From Aromatoleum bremense (GTDB lineage Bacteria; Pseudomonadota; Gammaproteobacteria; Burkholderiales; Rhodocyclaceae), in assembly GCF_017894365.1 (NCBI RefSeq), contig NZ_CP059467.1:372001-436000 (forward strand): a stretch of DNA of 64,000 nucleotides, given 5' to 3'. Below the pieces are notes generated by a model, which was given only the letters and a program-made list of their open reading frames with translations, was not told the DNA's origin and searched no databases. Position 1 is the first letter of the stretch; every line of letters begins with the position of its first letter. Both the position numbers and the translations under genes were made by a program. Below are positions 30,161-37,911 of the stretch, piece by piece.

Positions 30161-30628
30161 ATGGACATGACAAGAAAGAAGACATCCGCAGACAAAGGCC
30201 TCGATTTCGGCATTCTGCCCGGCCTGGCCGGCTATCAGCTGCGGCTTGCGCAGATCGCAATCTTTCGCGATTTCGCCGCTGCGCTCGGCGAGTTCGACGT
30301 CACGCCCGGACTGTTCGGCGTCATCGTCATCATCGACGCGAACCCTGGGCTCAAGCAGAGCGAGCTTGCCCGCGCAGCGCACCTCGACCGCTCGACGGTG
30401 GTTTCGGTGATCGACAATCTCGAACGCCGCGGCCTCGTCGAACGACGGCCGGCCGAAAACGACCGTCGCTCGAACGCGCTGGTGCTCACCCCGGACGGGG
30501 TCGCGCTGCTGAAAAAACTCAAGCGCCGCGTCGGCGAACACGAGAAACGGCTGGTCGAGCATCTCTCTGAAGAGGAGCGCGTCACGCTGGTGACGCTGCT
30601 GCAGAAGATTTTCCCAGAACAGCGTTAA
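30161..30628 (+). CDS. MarR-family transcriptional regulator
   Basis: A 155-residue winged-helix protein: dimerisation helix GYQLRLAQIAIFRDFAAALGEF, recognition region LKQSELARAAHLDRSTVVSVIDNLERRGLVERRPAENDRRSNALVLTPDG (typical MarR HTH and wing), C-terminal helix EKRLVEHLSEEERVTLV. MarR proteins usually repress by binding palindromes and are released by aromatic or acyl-CoA ligands. ATG 30161 is used; the next Met (30167) is equally possible. The palindromes at 30059 and 46350 are its likely targets. Confidence 0.9.
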   Translation: MDMTRKKTSADKGLDFGILPGLAGYQLRLAQIAIFRDFAAALGEFDVTPGLFGVIVIIDANPGLKQSELARAAHLDRSTVVSVIDNLERRGLVERRPAENDRRSNALVLTPDGVALLKKLKRRVGEHEKRLVEHLSEEERVTLVTLLQKIFPEQR

Positions 30629-30730
30629 CCTCAGACGCCGCGTTGCGGGCGCGGCGAATTCCGCCCGCTGCCCGCGCCAGAAGATCCAGGCGCCCCGCAC
30701 ATCGGAGTGCAGCGCGTGGACCAGACCGCA

Positions 30731-32173
30731 TCAGAACGGGAACTGCCGCTTGCCCATCTGCACGGTGATCCACTTGAGTTCGGTCATCTCGTCCATCGAG
30801 TGATGTCCGCCCTCGCGGCCGAAGCCGCTGTCCTTGACGCCGCCGAACGGCACATGCGGTTCATCCATGATCGACGAGTCGTTGATGTGCACCATCCCGG
30901 CTTCCAACCGCAGCGACAGGTCGAACGCTTTCTGCAGATCGTTGGTGATCAGGCCCGACGAGAGGCCGTAGCACGAGTCGTTCGCGAGCGTCAGCGCTTC
31001 CTCGCTGTCCGTGGCGCGGATCACCGATACCGCCGGGCCGAAGCTCTCTTCGCGGAACACCAGCATGTCTGGCGTCACGCCGGCGAGAATCGTCGGCTGG
31101 TAGAACGCACCGTCGCTTTTTCCTCCGGTGAGCAGCTTCGCGCCTTTCGCGACCGCGTCGGCGACGTGGCCGTCGAGCACGCGGCACTGCTTGCGGTCGA
31201 TCAGCGGGCCGATCACGGTCTGCGGGTCGTGCGGATCACCGACCTGGAAGCCCTTGATCTTGGCGGTCAGCTTGTCGCAGAACGCCTCGAAGATCGGCGC
31301 CTCGACGATCAGGCGCGAGTTCGCCATGCACACCTGTCCCTGGTGCAGGAAGATGCCGAACGCGGCGGCATTGACCGCGTAATCGACGTCGGCGTCTTTC
31401 AGCACGATCAGCGGGCTTTTTCCCCCGAGTTCCAGCGTGATGCGCTTGAAGCGCTTGCCGGCCTCGGCCGACAGTTCCCGCCCGACCTCGGTCGAACCGG
31501 TGAAGGTGATCATGCGGATGCGTGGATCGGCGACGAAGGTGTTGCCAAGCACCGAACCCTGCACCGGCACGACGTTCAGCACGCCTTTCGGCAGGCTGGC
31601 AGCCTCGAAGATTTCGGCGATCTTGAGCCCGGTGACCGGCGTGTAGGTCGCGGGCTTCAGGATGAAGGTATTGCCGGCGGCGAGCGCGAGCGCGACTTTT
31701 TTCGTCGCGAGGAGGAACGGGAAGTTGAACGGCGCGATGCCCGCGATCACCCCCAGCGGCCGGCGCACGCTCATCGAGAACACGCCGGGGCTGTCGGACG
31801 GCATCGTCTCGCCGGTGATGCGCCGGCATTCGCCCGCCGCGCTGCGCAGCAGGTTCACGACGAACGACGCCTCGAACATCGCCTTGCCGAAGGTCGAACC
31901 GGCTTCGTCGATCAGCACCTCCGCGACTTCCGGGATGCGCTTTTCGAGCACGTCGGCAGCGCGCAGCAGGATCGCCTCGCGCTCGTTTGCGAGCGTGCTG
32001 CCCCAGCTTTCACGCGCGCGGTACGCCGCGGCGATCGTGCGCTCCAGATCCTCGGCGGAAGCCTGATGCACGCGCCCGAACACTTCGCCGCTCGCCGGAT
32101 TGAGGTCGTCGAGGATCGTACCCGACGACGACGCAACCCATTCGCCGTCGATGAAGAGCTTGTATTCCTTCAT
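30731..32173 (-). CDS. pchA: 4-Hydroxybenzaldehyde dehydrogenase (aldehyde dehydrogenase family)
   Basis: A 480-residue NAD(P)-dependent aldehyde dehydrogenase. Catalytic residues: Asn150 in IAPFNFPF, Glu248 in LELGGKSP, Cys282 in HQGQVCMANSRL; cofactor site FTGSTEVGREL. It is close to the vanillin/benzaldehyde dehydrogenase group. As the last gene after pchC-pchX-pchF, it should oxidise the 4-hydroxybenzaldehyde produced from p-cresol to 4-hydroxybenzoate. It starts 10 bases after pchF. The Pseudomonas pch cluster holds the same four genes with pchA first, so the order differs here. Confidence 0.87.
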   Translation of the reverse strand: MKEYKLFIDGEWVASSSGTILDDLNPASGEVFGRVHQASAEDLERTIAAAYRARESWGSTLANEREAILLRAADVLEKRIPEVAEVLIDEAGSTFGKAMFEASFVVNLLRSAAGECRRITGETMPSDSPGVFSMSVRRPLGVIAGIAPFNFPFLLATKKVALALAAGNTFILKPATYTPVTGLKIAEIFEAASLPKGVLNVVPVQGSVLGNTFVADPRIRMITFTGSTEVGRELSAEAGKRFKRITLELGGKSPLIVLKDADVDYAVNAAAFGIFLHQGQVCMANSRLIVEAPIFEAFCDKLTAKIKGFQVGDPHDPQTVIGPLIDRKQCRVLDGHVADAVAKGAKLLTGGKSDGAFYQPTILAGVTPDMLVFREESFGPAVSVIRATDSEEALTLANDSCYGLSSGLITNDLQKAFDLSLRLEAGMVHINDSSIMDEPHVPFGGVKDSGFGREGGHHSMDEMTELKWITVQMGKRQFPF

Positions 32174-32183
32174 GGCTGATTCC

Positions 32184-33731
32184 TCACAGGCTGATGCCGC
32201 AGCGGCCCGGCGCGATGATGTTGTTCGGATCGAGCGCCTTCTTCAGGCGCTTTTCGACGTCGCGCTTGACCGGCCCGTAGGTCGCTGCGACCTTCTCGGC
32301 AAACGCCGTGTTCGCGCGGTACATGCCGTAGCCTTCCTTTGCGAAGGCGTGCAGCAGCTCGTCGTAGCACGCGTAGGCATTCTTCTTCTGCGTCTCGTCG
32401 GAGCGGTCGTACAGCAGATCGATGACGTGATGCATGTCGCGCCAGCCGACGATGAATTCACCGACGTAGTCGAAGCCGTACTTGCCGAGGATGTCCTTGG
32501 CCATCTTCATCTGCTTGAGCGTCTCGGAGCCCTTGGCCTGCGACACCGGCGCGAACCAGATCGACCCGCCGCCGCCGCGCCAGTTATAGAGGCCGAACTC
32601 ACCGAGGTTCGGCTTGCCTTTCATCAGGTCGAAGCGGTATTGCAGCGCCTGACTGCCGCGCGACTGCTCCTGCGTGATGATCTTGCCGCCGGTCGCCGCC
32701 GCGACCGCCTCGATAATCTTCCAGTTCGCGTCGTTGGTTTCCTTCGTGCCATAGAGGCCGGCGTACACGTTCCACGCGCCGATGCCGTGGTCGGCCTGGA
32801 TCTTCAGCACCGCCTCGTCGGAAATCGCGCCCGGCCCGGTGACATAGTCGGTGCGCTTGACCGGCGTGCACGGCGCCTCCCACAGCGTGTGCGCGATCAC
32901 CACCGCGTTCGGGATCACCATCGCGATCCGCAGCGGGCGCAGCGCATCGACGATCTTCGTGATGTCGGTCTCGTTCGGGTACTGGATGCAGAACGGGCGG
33001 AAGTCCGGCGGCGCCGGCATCAGCCACATCCCCATCTTCGTGACGATGCCATAGTTCGACTGCGTGAAGATGCCGTCGAGCGTCGGCCCGTAGCCCCACT
33101 TGAACACCTGCCAGGTGTTCGAATTCTCCATCGCGCCCATGCCGGTGCGCAGCACGTCCCCGTTCGCGAGCACCACTTCCATGCCGCACGAGAACATGAA
33201 ATGTTCGCCATACGGCGTGTAGCCGACGCCGCGATCGACCATGTTGCCGACCGGGCCGGCGATCGCCGACGGCGCCGGGCACGAGAACCACAGCGGAAGG
33301 TTGTGCTCCTGCAGGTAGTCATAGAGCTGCTGATAGGTCACGCCCGGCTCGACGAGCGCGGTGCACAGGTCCGCATCGACCTCGATGATGCGGTTCATGC
33401 GCCGCAGGTCCATGACGATCTGGCCGCGCTCGACCGGTGCCGCCGAACCGTAGCCGATGTTCTTGCCGGTCGACACCGGGTACACCGGTAGGCGGTACTT
33501 GTTCGCGACCTTCATGATTTTCCGGATCTGCTCGACGCCGTCCGGCATGACCGCCGCGGACGGCGCGTGCTGCGCATCGGCGACCGGCATCATGATCTTG
33601 TTGTACGGCGCGAGCGGCTCCTCATCGACGAGCACGTATTCGGCACCGACGATGGCGCGTATCTCCCGCATCGCCTTGTCGAAATCGCCCGCCGTCACGC
33701 CTTTCGGCAATGTTCTGTTCTTTGAACTCAT
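32184..33731 (-). CDS. pchF: p-Cresol methylhydroxylase, flavoprotein subunit
   Basis: A 515-residue vanillyl-alcohol-oxidase-type flavoprotein that, with cytochrome PchC, oxidises p-cresol to 4-hydroxybenzyl alcohol and 4-hydroxybenzaldehyde using water as oxygen source. FAD-binding domain: VYPVSTGKNIGYGSAAP (84-100) and SAIAGPVGNMVDRGVGYTPYG (155-175). Tyr382 in GLYNWRGGGGSIWFAPV lies where the covalent 8-alpha-tyrosyl-FAD residue (Tyr384 in Pseudomonas) is expected; I have not aligned it. No signal peptide. ATG 33731 overlaps the pchX stop (ATGA). Confidence 0.93.
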   Translation of the reverse strand: MSSKNRTLPKGVTAGDFDKAMREIRAIVGAEYVLVDEEPLAPYNKIMMPVADAQHAPSAAVMPDGVEQIRKIMKVANKYRLPVYPVSTGKNIGYGSAAPVERGQIVMDLRRMNRIIEVDADLCTALVEPGVTYQQLYDYLQEHNLPLWFSCPAPSAIAGPVGNMVDRGVGYTPYGEHFMFSCGMEVVLANGDVLRTGMGAMENSNTWQVFKWGYGPTLDGIFTQSNYGIVTKMGMWLMPAPPDFRPFCIQYPNETDITKIVDALRPLRIAMVIPNAVVIAHTLWEAPCTPVKRTDYVTGPGAISDEAVLKIQADHGIGAWNVYAGLYGTKETNDANWKIIEAVAAATGGKIITQEQSRGSQALQYRFDLMKGKPNLGEFGLYNWRGGGGSIWFAPVSQAKGSETLKQMKMAKDILGKYGFDYVGEFIVGWRDMHHVIDLLYDRSDETQKKNAYACYDELLHAFAKEGYGMYRANTAFAEKVAATYGPVKRDVEKRLKKALDPNNIIAPGRCGISL

Positions 33732-34378
33732 GCTGCTGTCTCCGTGGATGTATGACGCCGTCCGATGCTCGAGGTGTTGATGACGAAGGACACGAGGCTC
33801 GCCGCGGAAGCGTCGCTGGCGCTTGCGAACGCGTCTTTGGCAACCCCTGCCGGGCTGCCCGACTTGGCGCGTCCGCGGCCGACCGCCTGCGCGTACAGGC
33901 GCCCGATGCGGTCTGCGGGCGACGCGACGCCGTCGGACCAGACGAGGTTCGATTCGAGGCCGGCAACGGTGCAGCAACTGCGCACCCCCCCGGCCGAAAC
34001 CCTGTGGTGCGTCTGGATCGCGCACGCCGCCCCGCGGGAAGCCGCGAGTTGCTGGACGATCACTGCCGAGGCATCGTCCATGACTCCGATCAGATGCCCG
34101 TTCCGCGCGCCGTCGAGGATCGCCATGACGCTCGCGAACCGGCCAAGCTCGTTGCCGTGCGGCGCAAGCCGGGCGACGCGGATGCCCGTCGCCTCCAGGC
34201 TGCCGGCGATCCGCCCGGCGAGCGCCGCCGCAAAAGGCAGATCGACCTGGCTGACGATCGTCACCGGGATTCCTGTCCCGGCATCCGCAGGCGCTGCCGC
34301 TGCCGCGAGCGCCCCGAGCGGCGCCCCGGCCAGCGCCCCGCTCCCCAGCATTCCCTTCAGAAAATCACGCCGTTCCAT
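33728..34378 (-). CDS. pchX: PchX-like protein with twin-arginine signal
   Basis: A 216-residue protein between the cytochrome and flavoprotein genes of the p-cresol enzyme, the position of pchX in Pseudomonas. The N-terminus MERRDFLKGMLGSGALAGA is a twin-arginine signal (RRDFLK plus a hydrophobic stretch and an AxA site near residue 34). The mature part (IPVTIVSQVDLPFAAALAGRIAG, GHLIGVMDDASAVIVQQLAA, CAIQTHHRVSAGGVRSCCTVAG) matches no family I recognise. Coupled to pchF (ATGA) and starts 7 bases after pchC. ATG 34378 preferred over GTG 34381. Function unknown; export or assembly of PchF is possible. Confidence 0.75.
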   Translation of the reverse strand: MERRDFLKGMLGSGALAGAPLGALAAAAAPADAGTGIPVTIVSQVDLPFAAALAGRIAGSLEATGIRVARLAPHGNELGRFASVMAILDGARNGHLIGVMDDASAVIVQQLAASRGAACAIQTHHRVSAGGVRSCCTVAGLESNLVWSDGVASPADRIGRLYAQAVGRGRAKSGSPAGVAKDAFASASDASAASLVSFVINTSSIGRRHTSTETAA

Positions 34379-34385
34379 CACGCGC

Positions 34386-34688
34386 CTACTCCTTCACAAG
34401 CGGCGCACCGGCGCCGATCAGCCGCGCCACATCGGCAAGCGCCGCATCGTCGATCTCGCTCGGTCGAAAACTCGGCATCGCCCGGTTGCCGTGGCGCACG
34501 ACGCGCTCGATGTACGCCACCGGAAGCTGGCGGCCCTTGAGCACCGGCCCGACATTCGCCTCATGACAATGGCTGCACACCTTCTCGTACACCTGCACCC
34601 CGTCGCGCCACTGCCCGGCCCCCGCCCCGGCGCCCCCCAGCATCGCCCCGGCAGCGATAATCAAACACGCCAACCTGTTGGCACGCAT
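34386..34688 (-). CDS. pchC: p-Cresol methylhydroxylase, cytochrome c subunit
   Basis: A 100-residue exported c-type cytochrome: signal peptide MRANRLACLIIAAGAMLGGAGAGA, a haem motif CSHCH (VYEKVCSHCHEANVGPVLKG), and a distal Met ligand in GNRAMPSFRPSEIDD. It takes electrons from the PchF flavin. ATG 34688 follows GGAGGGG at good distance. First gene of pchC-pchX-pchF-pchA and preceded by a sigma54-type promoter at 34740. Confidence 0.92.
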   Translation of the reverse strand: MRANRLACLIIAAGAMLGGAGAGAGQWRDGVQVYEKVCSHCHEANVGPVLKGRQLPVAYIERVVRHGNRAMPSFRPSEIDDAALADVARLIGAGAPLVKE

Positions 34689-34739
34689 CCCGTTCCCCTC
34701 CCTGTTTTTGGTCTTTGCGGCACTCCCGAAGAGGATTAA

Positions 34740-34755
34740 AGCAAATGCCATGCCT
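34740..34755 (-). promoter_or_regulatory. Sigma54 (-24/-12) promoter of the pch operon
   Basis: Minus strand AGGCATGGCATTTGCT: GG at -24 and GC at -12 with exactly 10 bases between, close to the consensus TGGCACGN4TTGCW. Predicted start about 34729, some 40 bases before the pchC ATG. It fits control by a sigma54 activator such as PcrR. Confidence 0.7.
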
Positions 34756-34915
34756 GAAGCTGCATATCTGGAAAGCGTTATTGTTAACAGTTACTTATAG
34801 AACTGAGGAGAACACCATCCGCGGTCCACTTGGTGTCTGGAATCTGAACACATTCAGGTCAAACACTCGTCTCGGTCGCTCGCTTCATGACGTCACCCCG
34901 GGGCTTTCGTGACGG

Positions 34916-34950
34916 TGTCGCAAATCCGGGCAGTGTCGGTTTTTGCGACA
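34916..34950. promoter_or_regulatory. Upstream palindrome, probable activator binding site of the pch operon
   Basis: TGTCGCAAA (34916-34924) and TTTGCGACA (34942-34950): perfect 9-bp arms, 17-base spacer, centred about 180 bases upstream of the -24 element, the usual distance for an enhancer of a sigma54 promoter. A single further copy of the half-site TGTCGCAAA occurs at 35485-35493. Confidence 0.6.
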
Positions 34951-35067
34951 GGGTGACGCGAGTGAGTGTCACCATCGCGTAGCGTGACGCGGAGAGACCG
35001 AGCAAACGCCGGGATGAACAAGCCGCAAATGCGCTTCGGATCGTAGAGGCAGCGCCGACCTGCCATT

Positions 35068-35173
35068 AGCAGCGGGATGTCCTCGCGCCGCTCAGCGCCG
35101 GGACATGGATGTGGACGACGTTTTCAGGCGATACAGGAGGTCGTGACGAAACTTGCCGTCGGCGACCAGTGCA
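35068..35173 (-). pseudogene. Duplicated fragment of the pcrR AAA+ coding region
   Basis: About 105 bases nearly identical, with a few small gaps and substitutions, to 38302-38407 in the pcrR gene, in the same orientation (shared runs include gatgtcctcgcgccgctc, gatacaggaggtcgtgacg and ttgccgtcggcgaccag with one change). It encodes pieces of the AAA+ part just past the sensor region but is frame-broken. The remaining gap 34689-35559 holds the pch promoter elements, a 14-base direct repeat GAGACCGAGCAAAC (34994-35007, 35217-35230) and a palindrome at 35447, and no intact gene. Confidence 0.8.
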
Positions 35174-35446
35174 AACGGACGGGGGTGAAAGTCTCCGCCG
35201 AATGGCAGTACGCGGTGAGACCGAGCAAACAGCGCGACCCGGCAGTCTCGGTCATAGGGAATCAAATAGGCCGGCCGCAAATATGCATCGGCGGAACACG
35301 CGCCGACGACTCACGGATATACCGGATATACCAATACCCGCAGGCCATGATGCGGTTGGCCTAACGTAGCGTTTCCGGAACCAAGCGACCTATGCGGCAC
35401 GCGCGCAACAACAGCGGAAGCAGCGCAGGCATCGGAAACCGCGAAT

Positions 35447-35474
35447 GGAACCATGACGATTTCGTCATGGTTCC
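35447..35474. repeat. Near-perfect 28-bp palindrome
   Basis: Arms GGAACCATGACGA (35447-35459) and TCGTCATGGTTCC (35462-35474) separated by TT. No T-run follows, so not a typical terminator. It lies between the pcrR fragment and the unknown membrane protein gene. Confidence 0.8.
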
Positions 35475-35559
35475 CGGAATATCGTGTCGCAAACACCAGC
35501 TCTCGACATTCCGCTGACTGGATAGCGGGAGGCACCGAGTTCCGGATCAGCCGCCCATA

Positions 35560-36327
35560 TCAAACAGCAGTGATACATCTGGTGGGCGAGTCGGCGGCGA
35601 CGCGATTCCACGCGACGTACGCGGATGTAATCCCCAGCACGACCGCGGCGACCGGTCCGGCAGCGACCATGCCGAGGTTCCATGCCCCGGCGCCCCACCC
35701 TATCGACCCGAGTAGCGAGCGCGCCGTGACACACTCTGCCAGGCCGCGTGAATTTGCGTATTGCACGGCGCCGAGCTTCAGCCCGACCACCGCAACAATC
35801 CCCGCTGGCGTGCCGATGAGTGCTGCAACCGCCGGGTTGCCTTCTGCGAATCCCATGCCGAGTGCCGCTGCGGTTGTGCCGATGTCGGCGGCCTGCCCGG
35901 CCATCGCGAGATCCACCGCGGCGGCGGATTCGATGACGGCGTGTTCCTCGCGTACCACTTTGCCATCCTCGACATACAAGGACATGACACCGCGTTGCTC
36001 ATAGGGCTGGCCATCGAACTGCATTGCGGTGTAATACCATGCGTCGATACGGCCATCGAATTGCTGCGCGTGGGTGATTTCGATTGTCCGGCCTGTCGAT
36101 CTGGAATAGAGGGCTGCGTAGTCCGGCTCGTGGGCAAGAAATGTCCCGTCCTCATATCGCGCCTTGAATTCGTCGAGCGGGGAAGCGAACGCGTGGGCCG
36201 CCATGGCTGCCAACGACAGGACGACGACAAGTGCCGCCAGGAACGCCGTTGCGCACCTCGGAAACTTACCAGCCTCCTGCTCCCACCGATGCGGCTCGAT
36301 CACCGGCATACACAGAATCAGTCTCAT
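35560..36327 (-). CDS. Unknown membrane-associated protein
   Basis: A 255-residue protein I do not recognise. An N-terminal hydrophobic segment (about residues 27-49, ATAFLAALVVVLSLAAMAAHAFA) looks like a signal or anchor, followed by a charged region (LDEFKARYEDGTFLAHEPDY) and two or three small-residue-rich hydrophobic segments near the C-terminus (AALIGTPAGIVAVVGLKLGA; GMVAAGPVAAVVLGITSAYVAW). AGGGG precedes the ATG. It lies in the disturbed stretch between the two copies of the pcrR segment and has no functional partner beside it. Confidence 0.6.
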   Translation of the reverse strand: MRLILCMPVIEPHRWEQEAGKFPRCATAFLAALVVVLSLAAMAAHAFASPLDEFKARYEDGTFLAHEPDYAALYSRSTGRTIEITHAQQFDGRIDAWYYTAMQFDGQPYEQRGVMSLYVEDGKVVREEHAVIESAAAVDLAMAGQAADIGTTAAALGMGFAEGNPAVAALIGTPAGIVAVVGLKLGAVQYANSRGLAECVTARSLLGSIGWGAGAWNLGMVAAGPVAAVVLGITSAYVAWNRVAADSPTRCITAV

Positions 36328-36512
36328 GGTTTTCCCCTTGGCGGATTGTTGAAATCACCGCATGCGTTCGGTTTGCGCTTTAAAAATCCCTGATCAATTG
36401 ACGAATTTGAGAAGCGTGGAAATGGGGTCAGAGTCGACTTATTTGTGTTCTCCTTCACCGACGAGATGGGAAGAAAGTCGGGTCTGCCCCCCGTTTTCCG
36501 TCTTCCTATTCC

Positions 36513-37613
36513 CTATTCCTGGCGCGCCCTGCGTCGGTCGGTAAGCGCCAGTGCAGCGAGCCCGATTCCGAGCAAAGCCAGCAGCCCCGGCTCGGGAACG
36601 GCGGTCGGGCCGATATCCGAGGGACGGGCGACGACGATGCCCTGCAGGGTCAGATCCAGCGTATAGGCGGAACGGGTCGCGGCGACCCCGACATCGGCAT
36701 CGGAGAAGAACAGGCGGTACGTGGAGCTGAAGGTCCCCTCGGCAGAGGTATCCATCATCGCCGTGTAGCCGAGGAGGCCACCGGCCTCCAAACCGGCAAA
36801 AGTCGCGAGATCGCTGCTGAAGGGTCCGGAGAACGGGTCGAAGCCGTCGAGATCCAGGCCGACGCGATCGCCCGCGAGGTTCAAGATGTCGAAGCTCAGG
36901 CTCGCGGCGTCGTCCAGGAACAGCGTGCCGAAATCCAGCGTCAGCGCCGTGAGGCCGGGCGCCGCGTGCAGCAGGTAATCGTAGGTGACGCCGACCTCAC
37001 CCGCCCACGTCACACCGTAGCTCGTGGTCTCGGTACCGGTGAAAAGGCTCGTCGTCTGCATTGCCGACAGCGTCGGCGCACTGCGGCTGACGTCGATCGT
37101 GCCGCCACCGACGTAACTGCCGAGGTCCGCGGAAGAAATCGTCGCCGTGAGGTTCGTCGCGGCCGACGAGGTCGTACCTGTCCCGCTGCAGCCCCCCCTG
37201 CGATTGGCCGTACAGTCGTCAGAACCGCTGATCGCCGGCGAAAAAGTGTTATCCACGCCCGGCGCGACAATCTTCGCCGTGCTCTGCCCCGTGCCGGTGG
37301 TGGTGCCAACTTGGTTCGGACCGGTATTGGATCCGTCGGTGGACGACACAGTCACCGTCTGCGTCCGCGTCGAGGAGAGGTTCAGCGTCGCACCCGTCAG
37401 CACACCGGCGCTCGCGTCGAACTGTGCAAGCTCGCTGGTGCCGAAACTCGTGCTGCTGACGGTCGTCGCGCCCCCGCCCTCGGTGTCGGTGACGCTCGCC
37501 GATTCGCTGAAGGCCACCGTATTCGTCATCAGCAGCGCATGCGCTGCGGACGGCACAATCGCCGCGAAGAGTGAGGCAATGGCGATGCCGGAAGTTCTGA
37601 GCTGTGTTTGCAT
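36513..37613 (-). CDS. PEP-CTERM sorting-domain protein
   Basis: A 366-residue exported protein: signal peptide MQTQLRTSGIAIASLFAAIVPSAAHA, a Ser/Thr- and Gly-rich body rich in VTVSS/TATISS segments, and the C-terminal sorting signal AVPEPGLLALLGIGLAALAL followed by DRRRARQE. Exosortase (EpsH) cuts after PEP in such proteins, which go to the outer surface with exopolysaccharide. No exosortase gene is in this window. ATG 37613 follows AAAGGA. The 185-base gap downstream (36328-36512) contains the string aatggggtcagagtcgac, often seen beside IS200-like remnants. Confidence 0.87.
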   Translation of the reverse strand: MQTQLRTSGIAIASLFAAIVPSAAHALLMTNTVAFSESASVTDTEGGGATTVSSTSFGTSELAQFDASAGVLTGATLNLSSTRTQTVTVSSTDGSNTGPNQVGTTTGTGQSTAKIVAPGVDNTFSPAISGSDDCTANRRGGCSGTGTTSSAATNLTATISSADLGSYVGGGTIDVSRSAPTLSAMQTTSLFTGTETTSYGVTWAGEVGVTYDYLLHAAPGLTALTLDFGTLFLDDAASLSFDILNLAGDRVGLDLDGFDPFSGPFSSDLATFAGLEAGGLLGYTAMMDTSAEGTFSSTYRLFFSDADVGVAATRSAYTLDLTLQGIVVARPSDIGPTAVPEPGLLALLGIGLAALALTDRRRARQE

Positions 37614-37911
37614 TTTTGTTGTCCTTTGCATTTGCGGATGGAATGCACGCAAATCCCCCTGCCAGCTCCGCCATGCATTTTCCGGACCAGAATCTAAATC
37701 GCCTTTCCTCCCAAGCCCTTGCAAATCAATAGCGGGACGCCGAGCAGACGAATGTAAAAATTTCCGACAAACCTTCAGAACGAGGTCTGCCTCACCTTCT
37801 GCGAGATCACGTCAGGAAAATGGGGCCAGCCGCGGCATTCCGGTGACAGGACAGCGGCAAGCGCCGGGCCCCGGTTCGGCCGTGGCGGCAGCGGTGCCTG
37901 GCGGTCGCTCG

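Noticed and set aside
35077..35364. Short open frames in the pch upstream region
   Set aside because: They lie over the decayed pcrR fragment and have no ribosome site or domain.
36370..36512. IS200/RAYT remnant
   Set aside because: Only a short string resembling such flanks; no transposase sequence, so not called as a mobile element.
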